In this document: in pieces, positions 38,573-51,072 of the stretch
Numbering within the stretch: position 1 is the first letter of the stretch
Layout of the letters: every line of letters starts with the position of its first letter
Source of the DNA: Azadirachta indica
Lineage: Eukaryota; Streptophyta; Magnoliopsida; Sapindales; Meliaceae
Reading direction: 5' to 3'
Length of the DNA: 64,000 nucleotides
Assembly (NCBI GenBank): GCA_022749755.1
Contig: CM040453.1
Span: 642,102-706,101 of the forward strand
The notes under the pieces: model-generated
The model's database searches: none
What the model saw: the letters and a program-made list of their open reading frames with translations, nothing else
What the model was told of the DNA's origin: nothing
Translations under genes and position numbers: made by a program

Positions 38573-39380
38573 TTATTTTAATTGATTTATTTAAGAGAAA
38601 ATTGTGAAGAATCTTAAATGGAAAAAAGTCGGGAAGCAAAATGACAGCAATGTACAAAAACTGATGGGTTACGGACAAAACAGAATCCTATGCACAAATT
38701 TATTTATGTCTTGCCTTCTCATCTCTTACCCCCAAGTTTTTTAGTCACAATAATAATGATTTTACTCTTTTTTTTTTTTCTTGAAAAAAAAATATTTTTT
38801 AGTAGAATTATTGGTTGAATCATTTTTTTTTTTTTGCAGATTTCAAATTATTTACGTGATTTTTTTGCCTTCGAGACCCCATTGATCAGAAAACAATTAT
38901 TATGGTAGTCATTAAGGATAATTTTTTTTTTTTTTTACGAGATTCTGCAGATGAAGTTGCATTCGTCATTAATATATATGAATAAAACATTTGTTCCAAA
39001 AAGTGTGTGGGAAAATTAAAATATACTCTGACTGAAATAAAAAAATAAATAAATAAAATAATGAAGGTGACATCATATCCAAATAAGTAATGTATTCATT
39101 ATGTTCTGATAGCAAATGAAATTCATTGAAAGAGAACTGTTAAGAACCCGATTAATCTCGTAATTAAGTCTTCTACACAAATTAAAGCATGTAGACATTT
39201 TCTTAGAAAATAATACTAATTAACTAATTAATTATTGCCTACTGATCTAACAATGTTTTGATGTTAAAAGGCAGTGAAAATAGACAGCAGCCATCGCTGA
39301 AGTCTAATATGATATTCGATTCGTGTGTTAATTTTTTCAACAAGAACGCGTGTAAGCTTTGAGCTGTCTGCCAAACATTC

Positions 39381-39422
39381 TATTAATTAATTAATTAATT
39401 AATTAATTAATTAATTAATTAA
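39381..39422. repeat. (TTAA)n microsatellite
   Basis: About ten TTAA/ATTA units. Shorter copies of the same motif recur near 40365-40388 and elsewhere in the gap. Confidence 0.95.
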
Positions 39423-41359
39423 ATTTCATTCAACGGATTATGATTTTTCACTTGTTTTGAAACATTAATTCTGCAATCGTATTTGATTTCAAGATTGTTG
39501 TTATATTTATCAAATTTTATCTAGGTTTATAATTAACCTTTGATGATCATGTTATATATATATATATATATATGTATATAAAAAAGAAAACTTAATGTTA
39601 CAGCAATTAATTATATTAGCTGTAAAGTGATTCTTCTTAATTCTAATTTTATATATTTGAAGAGAAGTTTGAGGTCAAAAATGGAAAAGTGAATGAGAGT
39701 GGTGGATAACGTAATTAATAAAAATGGCCAACGAATTTGACTGGTTTTATGAGAAATCAAGAGGCTGGGTTGTGGTTGGTTGGCATACATGCAAATTGCA
39801 TTGCATATACACATGATGGCTGATTATATATATCGATATGACTAATTAAATTAAATTAATCCCATCTATAATTTTCAGTGGTGATCTGATCGAGGATTAT
39901 TTATTTATAATATTTTATTAAAACGAGGGTATTACTATTATCATCTAGTATGTGTTTTTTTTTTTTTTTTTTGGGTTTTTGATAAGTTTCTTTGATTTGC
40001 TTGGGTTGTACTTAATAGACTCTTAATCAATCAAAAATCATATATAATATCACAAGAGGAAATGGATATGGGCCTACCTAATTCCTTGTCAACCTGCCCG
40101 GGGGGATTTTCTACTTAGTCATATACGCGTCAGTCTCAGTCATATGTCACAAAATCCGGCAAATATATATATACACACACATATATATACACTGTTCGAA
40201 TAATATTGAACTACAAATATTAATTACACGTATTTTGGATATTTGATTCTACTATAACATAAACAACTAAAAATTTAAAAACATAGTTAAATTAATGTAT
40301 AATTACCATTTAATTTAATTTAAAATAAAATATCATACATATTTATTTGCAATAGTAAATATCAATTAATTAATTAATTAATTAATTATAACAAAATATA
40401 TATGATGCATAGTTTTTGTAAACATGACGTTGTTTCATTTCCTATTACAAAATGTTAATCGTATAAATAATAATGTGCATAATTGATCAAACCTTAATTA
40501 ATTAAGCTTTTCAACCTATGTTGACTTATTTATTTGGCAAAATTTTAAATATATATATAGACTTGATAATAGTTGCCGGGTCCAAATTTTGCGGTTGATT
40601 GTCGGGTTCATCATTATTATTAATCTTAATGTTAATATGTGTATTAGCAGCTGTTAATAGGATATTATATTTTAATTTTCTTAAATGGAATTACCACCAA
40701 CGCATAAGGGAAAACCCTAATAATTATCTTGATTGATTAGTAATTTTATTCTTCATCCATTTACCCTTTTGACCGACTATTAAGGTCAAATTTAGTATAA
40801 TGATTTAATAATCCAAATTAAATTTACTAGTAAGTTTGAAATTTGAGTTAAACAAATTTTGAAATATATTTCGTTTCATTATTGGGGTGTTTTAGAAATT
40901 CGTAATTTTTTGATGAAAATAGGTTATTAATTAATTACCATATATATATATATATAAACATACTTTGAAAAGTTAAAAAAAATTGTTTACAATGGACTCC
41001 GAAAAATAAAAACAATTCCATATATAATTTATTTTGATGTCTTAAAGAAATAAAACTATATATCATTCAATATTTAAAAATTTGTAACAATTTCCAATAC
41101 TATTTAATTGAGAATTAAGTTATATGTATTAAGTTAATTTTAAAATTAAGTGCTTTAATTTATGACTTAAATGGACAAAACAAAAGATGATGTTGCTTTC
41201 ATCATCTTATCTTAAGGATTATAGTGATGTTTAAATTTTAATGTCTTTGAGTCACACTCCCAACAAATTCTTCTAGATTGAAAGTGAAAATCCAAAACAT
41301 GACTCAATACATCCCATTCTTCATCGAAAAAATTATTTATTTTTGACCAATTGATCGAC

Positions 41360-41360
<1 letters not shown>

Positions 41361-41427
<67 letters not shown>
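41361..41427. repeat. (TAA)n microsatellite
   Basis: About 22 uninterrupted TAA units upstream of RBOH, the longest trinucleotide array in the window. Confidence 0.95.
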
Positions 41428-42552
41428 TTTTGAAGTCTTTTGAGTAGTTAAAAATTTTATTTATTTATTATTTTTATGAAATACAAAATTATTTAGGGCT
41501 CGATGCTATTGAGAAATTTAACGAAAATGACTAAGATTTAGGTTGAATTTTTATGAATGCCTACTGTTTAAAATTTGTTTAAAAAATAATCCACTTAAAT
41601 TTTTTAAGCGAAAATACCCCTACTTGAAAGTATATATTGATATTTTTTAAAATTTTTTATAAAAATATTTTGGTTCAAGTTGATCATTTTTTAAATATAT
41701 TTTAAATAACAATCATTTTAAAAAATTAGATTTAAAATTTGGTTACTGTTAAAAATCTCAATGCTCTTTGATGTTTAAATAGAATTACTTTAAATTGGTG
41801 CGTTTAGAATTAATACAAAATAGTAATTATCAAATACGATTAAGATGGTAGATTATAAAAATAAGTAGTAATTGTTTTGAAGTCTGATGCAATTAATCCG
41901 GCCCAAAGATGAACTTACTCTTTTGGAAGAGGTGATATGTTCTTAGCCTCCCATATATCTTTATTCATGGTTGACCTGGAAAAATATAACTTTTTCTCCA
42001 GCTTTCCTCCACATCATTTTACTTTCCGGGATTCATATAATAAATATGTACATATATTTTTTCTAGTTTGACAAACAGAAAATATGGGTTGGTGGCAAAT
42101 TGAAGATTGAAGATTGAAAAGTATATACATATACATAGATATAAAAATAAATGTACAAAAAAGCTAACCACTCCCCGTAACTGAACGCTTGAAACAGCCG
42201 AAAACCCGCCCATCGATTTCCCTCTTTTTGACTTACTCCTTCTCAGCCAACTCCTCCTTATAAACTCTTTCAATTCTTCCTCAACTTCTCAGCTCACCGT
42301 TCTGAAAATTTACTCCATTGCTTTCCTTCTTCAGAATCTTCTGCTATCTTGCTCAATCATAACACGCACGGTAAGATCCAACGGCCTTTCCCTGAAAGTT
42401 TCTCTAATATTGTAACACTACTAGAGAAAATGATTGTGCCTGTTTTCTGCATTAGTATTCTGTGTTGATATGAACTTACTTAACGTCTTAAATATCTTTG
42501 AACGTGTTTCTGTTTTTTCTTTCCAGGATAAGAGTATTGGAAGAATTAATTG

Positions 42553-45500
42553 ATGGAGATCCAAGACAACCAACGCGATTCTTCGTCCGAGACTGGAAGC
42601 ACTTTTGGCTACAGCGGGCCTTTGAGCGGACCACTAAGCGGTCCGCTGATAACAAACAAGAGAAACAGCAGCAAGAAGAGTGCGAGATTCAAAGACGATA
42701 ATGAGTACGTTGAGATCACCCTTGATGTCAGAGATGACTCAGTTTCCGTGCAGAATATCCGGGGAGGTGATTCGGAGACGGCGTATTTGGCGAGCAGGCT
42801 GGAGAGAAGAGCTTCCTCTTCTTCGCTTGGTTCTCAATTCTCTGTCAGGCTGAGACAAGTTTCGCAAGAGTTGAAGAGGATGACTTCTTCCAAGAGATTT
42901 GATAAAGTTGACAGAAGCAAATCCGGAGCTGCTCGTGCGTTGAAAGGGTTGCAATTCATGACTAAAAATGTTGGAACTGAAGGTTGGTCTGAAGTTGAAA
43001 AGCGCTTCGATGAATTGGCTGTTAATGGAATGCTGCCGAAGTCCAGCTTTGGTCAATGCATAGGTAAGTAATAAGTTAACAAACAATTTCCTTGACTTCT
43101 TAATTTGTTGCGTTCTGTTTGAGAATTGAGAATTGATACTGTTGAAAAGCACTTTTAAATGGTTAAAAAGCACTTATGGGGTCTGTGTGATCAGGCATGA
43201 AGGAGTCAAAGGAGTTTGCTAGCGAGTTATTTGATGCATTGGCTCGAAGGAAGGGCATAACATCTTCTTCAATTAACAAGGCTGAGCTTCGTGAATTCTG
43301 GGACCAGATTACAGACCAGAGCTTTGATGCCAGGCTACAGACTTTCTTTGACATGTAAGAGAGTAATTTGGCTTCCTCGTTGGACTAATATTAGTAATTT
43401 AACACAATAATGACAAATTAATTTGACTGAAATTGATAATTTCGAGTTAAAAAATGTAAATATATATGTTATATTAAGTGCTTGTTTAGAAAATTTTCAC
43501 AAGTGCTTTATGGGAAATTTTAGTTTACGTATGCACTTCCAATCATGCCCACATTCAAGAAAGATTATTACGCGTCTTTTCTTTTTTTATTTATAAATAA
43601 TAAAAACAATATTGGAGCCCGCATAAAGTGGAAGTTTTCGTGTTCGAGCATTCCTTCCATAATCATACTTTCTAATTTTCTATTTATATATATGTTTATA
43701 TATTATTAGAATAATTTTTAAGTAACATCTATAGTTGACAAATTTAGGTATTTGCCGCTGACTTTCAAACGTGTTTCAATTCCTCCAGTTTAGGATCAAA
43801 TCAACCATTCAATAGTCAATTCCAACGAAAACTTCATTATATTTATGGGGAAAAAAATCAGAAAACAATAAATGATAGAGAAATTAAAATATCACACAGT
43901 AATATGAAAAAAATATTAGAACTTTAGTTAATATGTAAAATTTCAGAATATGACAAATATACATGTATATGCATTAATTATAGACAAGTTTAATTGTTTA
44001 AAATAAGAAATCCTTCGTAAAAGATATTTGAGTTCTGGAACTGAAATAGTGCTGACACATAATTCAAAATTAATTTGGTTGTAGTGTATGCAATATCTTT
44101 ATTAAAAAATAATTCTATAATTTGAGAAATCATGTTTGTTTCTAAGAAAAATGTACTAAATGCAGAGTGGACAAGAATTTAGACGGCAGGATAACGGAAG
44201 AAGAGGTGAAAGAGGTGAGAATTTTATAGAAATTTCAAAGGTTTAATGAAGTGTCAAAACAGTTATTTGAAGAAACTGAACTAGTACCGTTTATTAATCT
44301 ATCATTTGATTGCAGATTATTGCATTAAGTGCTTCTGCCAATAAGCTATCAAAAATCCAAGAACGTGCAGAGGAATATGCAGCTCTAATCATGGAAGAAC
44401 TCGACCCGGATGATGTGGGATACATTGAGGTAACCCGAAATAATTGAGAAATTGTACGATACAGCTGAATGTGACGTAACCCAGCATTTCAATCTACCTG
44501 ACGCTAACAACGTTTAAATTTCCGTCCAATGCAGCTGCACAATCTGGAAATGTTACTGCTTCAAGCTCCAAGCCAATCAGCAAACCTGGTAACAGACAGT
44601 AGAATATTGAGCCAGATGCTGAGCCAAAGATTGGTGCCGACAAAGGACAGGAATGTGTTCAAGAAATGTTACAGAAAGCTATCCTACTTTGTCCAGGATA
44701 ATTGGAAGAGAATTTGGGTGATGGCACTCTGGCTTTCAATCTGTGCAGGACTTTTCACCTGGAAGTTCATTCAGTATAAACATCGAGCAGTGTTCGATGT
44801 TATGGGTTATTGTGTTACCACGGCAAAAGGTGCAGCTGAAACACTAAAATTCAACATGGCTTTGATTCTTCTTCCAGTGTGCAGAAATACAATCACTTGG
44901 CTTAGAAGCAGGACAAAGTTAGGAGGTGTTGTTCCCTTTGATGATAACATCAATTTCCACAAGGTATGATAATAATCAATGACCCATTTGAAAGTCCTTG
45001 AAAAAGCAATTAGCCCAACTGTTCCCTTAAAGAAATGTAAATTTGTGTAGGTGATTGCACTGGGAATTGCGATTGGAGTTGGCTTACACGCCGGTGCACA
45101 TTTAACCTGTGATTTTCCAAGGCTGCTACACGCAACAGATGAGGAATATGAGCCAATGAAGCCGTTCTTTGGCGACGACCGGCCGGAAAACTACTGGTGG
45201 TTCGTCAAAGGGACGGAAGGCTGGACCGGCGTGGTCATGGTGGTGCTGATGGCTATAGCCTACACATTAGCACAACCTTGGTTCCGCCGCAATCGGCTAA
45301 ACCTCCCTAAGATCCTGAAGAAACTCACAGGATTCAATGCATTTTGGTACTCACATCACCTTTTTGTTATTGTCTACGCGCTTTTCATCGTTCATGGGTA
45401 CTATCTCTTCCTCTCCAAGAAATGGTACAAGAAAACTGTAAGTAGTTGCTCAAAATCCTGTAGTTTGGCTCCAAATTTCTGATATGTCTTTTCTTTTGCC

Positions 45501-47155
45501 CTGTTCTTACATTTGTATTGACACAGACATGGATGTATCTGGCTGTTCCAATTCTATTATATGCTTGCGAGCGATTGATTCGAGCATTCAGGTCCGGCTA
45601 CAAATCAGTGAGGATTCTGAAGGTAAATTATTCTACAATCCTGTAGTTTAAGAATCCATAAGTTCTGTTTCTTGCAAACGTAAAAACCTTCATCTCTATA
45701 TAATCAGGTTGCAGTATATCCTGGAAATGTGCTGGCGCTGCATATGTCTAAGCCTCAAGGATTCAAGTACACTAGCGGGCAGTATATATTTGTAAACTGT
45801 GCCGCAGTTTCTCCCTTCCAATGGTAATTCCAGTATTGAATTTTATGCTGATTTGGTTTGACAACAACTGTAACGAGCAGCACCAGTACTAATAGCTATG
45901 AATCTCTCCTCTCTGCTGAATGCAGGCATCCTTTCTCCATTACTTCAGCTCCTGGAGACGATTATCTCAGTATCCATATTCGTACCTTGGGTGACTGGAC
46001 TTCTCAACTCAAAGCCATTTTCGCCAAGGTTAAATTGCTCGAGATGTCACCAGAAATTTTGGAATTCACATTCTGCTCACACCGGAACATAGCTAATAAC
46101 AATATTGTTTCCTTCTTATAGGTATGTCAACCTCCATCAGTGGATCAAAGTGGCCTGTTAAGAGCAGATATCGCACACGCTGACAACAGGCCAAGGTAAT
46201 TTGATAATCCTGTTTTATTTCTGCTTCTGTTCTTTTAATGTCCAGATTTCTCGACGGTGCTAAGTTAGTTGGTTTTATTTGAATTAACAGGTTGCCGAAA
46301 CTCTTGATTGATGGTCCATACGGAGCTCCAGCACAGGACTACAAAAAATACGACGTCCTCCTCCTCGTTGGGCTTGGAATCGGAGCCACCCCTTTAATCA
46401 GCATAGTCAAAGATGTTCTGAATAACATTAAGCAACAGAAGGAAATAGAAGAAGGAATAGTAGAGAGCAGCGGAGTTAAAAATAATAAGAAAAAACCTTT
46501 TGCTACAAAACGTGCGTATTTCTACTGGGTCACTCGGGAGCAGGGGTCGTTCGAGTGGTTCAGGGGCGTGATGAACGAAGTAGCGGATTACGATCTAGAC
46601 GGCGTGATCGAGCTTCATAACTATTGCACTAGCGTGTACGAAGAAGGAGATGCAAGATCAGCTCTAATCACCATGCTTCAATCACTCCACCATGCTAAAA
46701 ATGGAGTTGATATTGTTTCAGGGACAAGAGTGAAAACACATTTTGCCAGACCAAATTGGAGAACTGTTTTTAAGCATGTTGCTGTTAAACACAGTGAAGA
46801 AAGAGTTGGTAATTAAGCACTATCCTAAATACTACTCTTGATTTATTATTAATGTATTTTCTAAAAAAAAATGATTAACTTTAGATGTTGGCACAAGAAA
46901 ATGACTGATGGTGTTTGAATATATATACCTGATAATGGAGCATGAGCATGGTCTTTCCGTTTAAAGTTAGGAGTAAAATGATTAAAGTAATTGTCTTTTT
47001 TGAACTGTAATTAAGCAACTAATGATGATATTGCTTTTGTTACAGGGGTGTTTTATTGCGGTGCCCCAGGATTAACTGGAGAGTTAAGGCGGCTAGCTCA
47101 AGACTTTTCCAGGAAAACTACAACCAAGTTTGATTTTCACAAAGAGAACTTTTGA
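42553..47155 (+). CDS. RBOH: Respiratory burst oxidase homologue (NADPH oxidase)
   Basis: Twelve exons (42553-43063, 43195-43354, 44166-44214, 44316-44429, 44535-44963, 45051-45437, 45527-45622, 45708-45823, 45926-46028, 46122-46195, 46291-46808, 47046-47155) encode 888 residues. The cytosolic N-terminus has [16 protein letters not shown] and a canonical EF-hand loop [12 protein letters not shown] (226-237), split over two exons. A second loop ([12 protein letters not shown]) is degenerate. Six-helix haem domain: [15 protein letters not shown] and [19 protein letters not shown] carry haem histidines. FAD site [20 protein letters not shown] site [14 protein letters not shown]-terminal [16 protein letters not shown]. 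It makes apoplastic superoxide from cytosolic NADPH, activated by Ca2+ and phosphorylation. Closest to the A/C/D/G clade of Arabidopsis, from memory; the N-terminus is short with a [11 protein letters not shown] repeat. The exon 3 acceptor gives DIVDK where relatives have DMVDK. Confidence 0.95.
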
Positions 47156-48892
47156 ATTTCTCTGACCGTAGTGTGTTTCTTCTCTTTTTCTTTTTCTTTT
47201 TCTTTTTCTTTTTTTCTTTTTTTTGAAAAAAAAAATTTCTTATTTGCTTTATTTATTCTTTTGTAAATGTAATATTATCTGTATACATAATGCTCTGGGT
47301 ACTGTAGTCTTTGTGGACTCCACTTTCAGTGAAATGGTAATGCGTATTTGTATTTTAAAATTTACAAGTTGAGATCATCAGCAAGCACAATGAAGTGAAA
47401 TTAATTATATTTTGATAAATTTGTTTTGTATGCTTATTTATAATCATTAATAGCATAAGCAGTTCAAATATATATGGCAAGCTTTTCTGTGTATTAGCTA
47501 GTCTCCCACAAAAAAATTCATCTACATTAAGATATTTATCAAGACAAATTTTTAATTTAGGTGAAGAAAAAAAAAACTACATAAGACAAATGAAAGGTTT
47601 AAAACGCAAGAAGTCAATAGTTTCCAGGATCCAGACAATTCTCCTTTGGTGATTGAGATTCCAAATTCAAGCTGCTAGCACAAGCTTTCCAGGAAAATAT
47701 ATGTAAGAGAAATATCTGCAGGAACGTGAAGCATTTTCCGAGAAACTTTATTAATGGAAGTTCCTTCTCTGTCGTCTCTTAATTTTATAAAGTGGGCAGA
47801 TTTAGATTGTTGGAAGCATTGATATCGCAATAAATAAAAGGGTTACTTACTTTATTCTCAGTGTTTCCCTTGCATTGCAATTTGCAAAGCAAAGAAAGTT
47901 CATTAAACCTTATTTTACGAAATCATTAATGCATGCCTCGCCACAGAAGAAATTCTAAGCATTATTATTATTATTAATCACACAATTAATTGCATTTTAT
48001 GATATGAAATATGATCATTGGAATATGCTTCTTTTTTTTTTTTCAACAAACTAAAGAAATTCTATGAAGATCATTGGAATGGGTTTTGAATTCGAAGAGA
48101 ATCTTCAGTATTTCTAATACAACAATTTATGGAATTAAATGTACTAGATTAAAAATCATTTAAATAAAATCTTCTTTTCTTTTTTTGGCATTTTAAACTT
48201 TATAAGTTTCTTATAACACCAATTAAATCATTTTTATAGAGCCCACGATAACACATTAAGCATAAAGCATATGGAGAGAAAAAAAAAAAGTAAAATAGAA
48301 AAGATAACAAGTTTGTGTAATAAAAAGAAAGACATATTACCAATAAAAATGATTTCTCGTCCATGCAAATTTAATTAGTTACCTTACATCAAGCCAAAAA
48401 TATATTTTAAAATTAATTTATATCAATTTATCACTTATTAACATGAACATAAAAACTTTAACTGTTTTCTTTAATTTTTTTTATTTTATTTACAATCAAA
48501 TGTCGATTAAATTAAAAAATAGATTGGATTAAAATTATTTTAGAGCGATTACATTATTTTATTTTTATATTAACAAAATTGGATATCGAAATCTTTTACA
48601 AATAAATAAATTTATTTTGTATAAATTACAACCAAATACTTGTGATCTTAGCTAGCAAAAAGAAAAAGAAAAAAAAAAAAAAAGAGGAATTAAGCAAAAG
48701 GTATCAAATGCTAAAATGATAGGTGTCCATTACGAGAAAGTAAACTTTAAAATTTTTTCAAGAAATTAAAAAATTTCATAAAAGTTGAGTACTATGCCAC
48801 CACACCAAGCACCAAACCCTAGGCCCTACTTAATTTTTCCTCTCTCTCTCTCTTAAGTTCTTCGATCCCTTCCTTCTTCTGAAGCATTTTTT

Positions 48893-48929
<37 letters not shown>

Positions 48930-49021
48930 AGCCTTCGGTTTAAGTTCTCGAGCATTTTCACACGCTCTTTGCATATTCTCACTCAGCACCCACCAAACTC
49001 CTTCTCTTCTCCTTTCTCCTA
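47156..49021. other. Intergenic between RBOH and HIPP
   Basis: RBOH 3' UTR with a (TTTTC)n run near 47180-47220, then AT-rich DNA without coding potential. From about 48830 a pyrimidine-rich HIPP leader begins. Confidence 0.6.
48894..48927 (+). repeat. (CT)n microsatellite in HIPP 5' leader
   Basis: About 17 CT units, some 95 bases before the HIPP start codon. CT-rich tracts close to transcription starts are common in plant promoters (Y patch, GAGA-type sites). Confidence 0.9.
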
Positions 49022-50725
49022 ATGGCTACAGAACCATCAGAAGCTAAATCAGAAGCTAAAGCAGAGGTTAAGGACAAAGAAGTTGAAGAAAATCATGAAC
49101 ATCTCAAGTGTAAGGTAAATATATTCTTTCTTCCCACAAAATATTGTAACCTTAAACTTCTTCTTTCTTTTTTCCTTCTATGGTTAGTTTTCTCTGTTTT
49201 CAGACATGGGTGTTGAGAGTTTCCATCCACTGTGAAGGTTGCAAAAGGAAAGTGAAAAAAATCTTAACAAACATTGATGGTATGTACCAACCAAAACCCT
49301 GTTATCATCCGCAAAATTTCTTAATTTTTAAATGAATTTTCATATCTTCAGTCCTTCGTTGGCTAGAATCATCAAGTTTCTATATTTGTTTCATTTAGGT
49401 TTTGTTTTGCTTCTTTCTTTACTCTAATAATACCGATCTCATGTTTTTTCTTTGTACGTATTATAGAGTTAATCAGGTTTACTCTATTTCAGCTCAAATA
49501 TCAAAACTTTCTCAATTTTTCTCAACTGGTTTTTTTCATTTTTGGTAAATTTTCCGTCCATATTTTTCTCAGACTTTATGGCATAACAGTCACCATTTTG
49601 CATCATTGCGTCTTCACCTGGCTCCAAATCTATGATAGTTTCTTTTTTTAATTTTTTATCTATATTCTGTTTTCCATGATTTCCCTCAATGTTTCTGCCT
49701 TTTCTGTTACTTGTAATTTGCTGATTTTCTGTGCTTGTTTGGTAGGTGTTTATACAACAGATATTGATTTGAGGCAACATAAAGTCATAGTAACAGGAGA
49801 CATTGATGCAGAAACTTTGATCAGGAAGCTGGAAAAGAATGGGAAACATGCGGAGTTATGGCCTGAAAAAGCTGAGCGCAAAGAGAAAAAGAAAGGCAAA
49901 GCTAAGAACAAAGAGAAAAAGCAAAACGACCAAGAAAGCAGTGAAGAAGGCGATAACTCAGCAGAGAAAGAAACAGTGAAAGTTGAGGTAACAGTTCAAG
50001 ATTCTTCCAAAAACAGAGAAAATGAGAATGGTTGCTCTGGTAAAAATGTTGAAAATGGTGGTGGTGGCGCAGTTCATGTTGTCAAAATTAATGAAGGTGG
50101 TTCCACAAGTAAAGCCTGTGGAGTAAAACAGGTCAAGGAGCCAAACCCTGAGGTCAAGCAGACTGTCACCTCGCCGGCCGTTGGCCAGTCACCGGCGGCC
50201 GAGAAGAAAGTTGGTGGGGAAAGCGAAGCTGTTCCTGAGAAAAATGGTGGTGGTGGTGGTGGTGGTGGTGGCGGCGGAGGTAAAAAGAAGAAAAAGAAGG
50301 GGCATAAAGGGAATAACGGTAGTAATGCTGGTCAGAGTCAAAATCAGGGTGGGGAAGTCGAAACTTTTGGTCAGGCCCCGGCAGGCAGCGGATCACAACC
50401 CTTTCAGGGGACTAGCCAGGGCCCAATGCCATCTCCAGCCAATTATAGTCCTCCACGTCAGCAATATGGGTATCATTATCCAGCGGCAGCAGCACAATAC
50501 TACGCAGCCCCGGTGTGTGCTGTGAGTTATAACACAGCACACCCAAGGCCAAGCCACAGTGCATCCTATTACGCTGTACCAGCGACACCGTATTCGTACG
50601 TGTATGAGCATGCGGGTAGCGGAAGTGAACAGCCGCCATCCGAGGTTGATTCTTATCCATCACAACCGGCCGATTCATTCGAGATATTTAGCGACGAGAA
50701 CCCCAACGCATGTTCAATCATGTGA
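49022..50725 (+). CDS. HIPP: Heavy-metal-associated isoprenylated plant protein (HIPP)
   Basis: Three exons, 49022-49114, 49204-49279 and 49746-50725, encode 382 residues. One HMA domain (about residues 31-96) contains the metal-binding CxxC in VSIHCEGCKRKVKK (Cys41, Cys44), the VYTTDIDLRQHKVIVTGD strand pair and LIRKLEKNGKHAELW. Lys/Glu-rich linkers with basic clusters, an eleven-glycine run, KKKKKKGHKG and a Pro/Tyr/Gln-rich tail follow. The C-terminus CSIM is a CaaX box for farnesylation. The combination of HMA and CaaX defines the HIPP family, known for heavy-metal and stress roles at membranes or in the nucleus. The start is the first ATG after the CT-rich leader. The Gly run is encoded by GGT/GGC repeats and is probably length-polymorphic. 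Confidence 0.95.
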
Positions 50726-51038
50726 AGTGATCGATGATGATCAGTGAATGTGCTTTGGACATTAATATTGGTGTGGAACTTGTACTACTTGTATAAGTGA
50801 ATGGGTATGATCTTGTGAATGTAATGTAATGTAGATAAAGAAAAGGAACTTCGTAGCTTAAGTTTAGGAGGCTGGCCAAAATAAGGGAAGGCTTTAGAGG
50901 CCTCGGCTTGGACTTGGGAGTTTCTTCACTTCGGTAATTAGTAGTGGCTACTGGGTGTGTTTTGGTGTTTAATTAGCTTTTCTTGCAGTACTCTTTTTAC
51001 CATTTTACCCTTTTAAGGTCATTGGCTTTTGAGAAATC

Positions 51039-51039
<1 letters not shown>

Positions 51040-51070
<31 letters not shown>
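51040..51070 (+). repeat. Poly-A run of 31 bases
   Basis: Uninterrupted A tract about 315 bases past the HIPP stop, followed by CCCCAAGAGG. No duplicated or processed gene body precedes it beyond the HIPP flank. Confidence 0.95.

Positions 51071-51072
<2 letters not shown>

Larger units (their letters stand above)
36827..42552. other. Large AT-rich intergenic region between formin and RBOH
   Basis: About 5.7 kb separating two divergent genes. Next to 36827 lies the formin promoter, and from about 42150 the RBOH promoter with a probable leader intron (donor near 42370, acceptor CAG at 42525-42527). Between them I see only AT-rich DNA with microsatellites, poly-A/T runs and short meaningless ORFs. 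No tRNA, no retroelement coding remnant. A lncRNA or small RNA cannot be excluded. Confidence 0.6.

Noticed and set aside
50166..50678. Several ORFs antisense to HIPP exon 3
   Set aside because: Shadows of the GC-richer HIPP coding sequence; poly-His and Cys-rich runs mirror the Gly and Ala codons.
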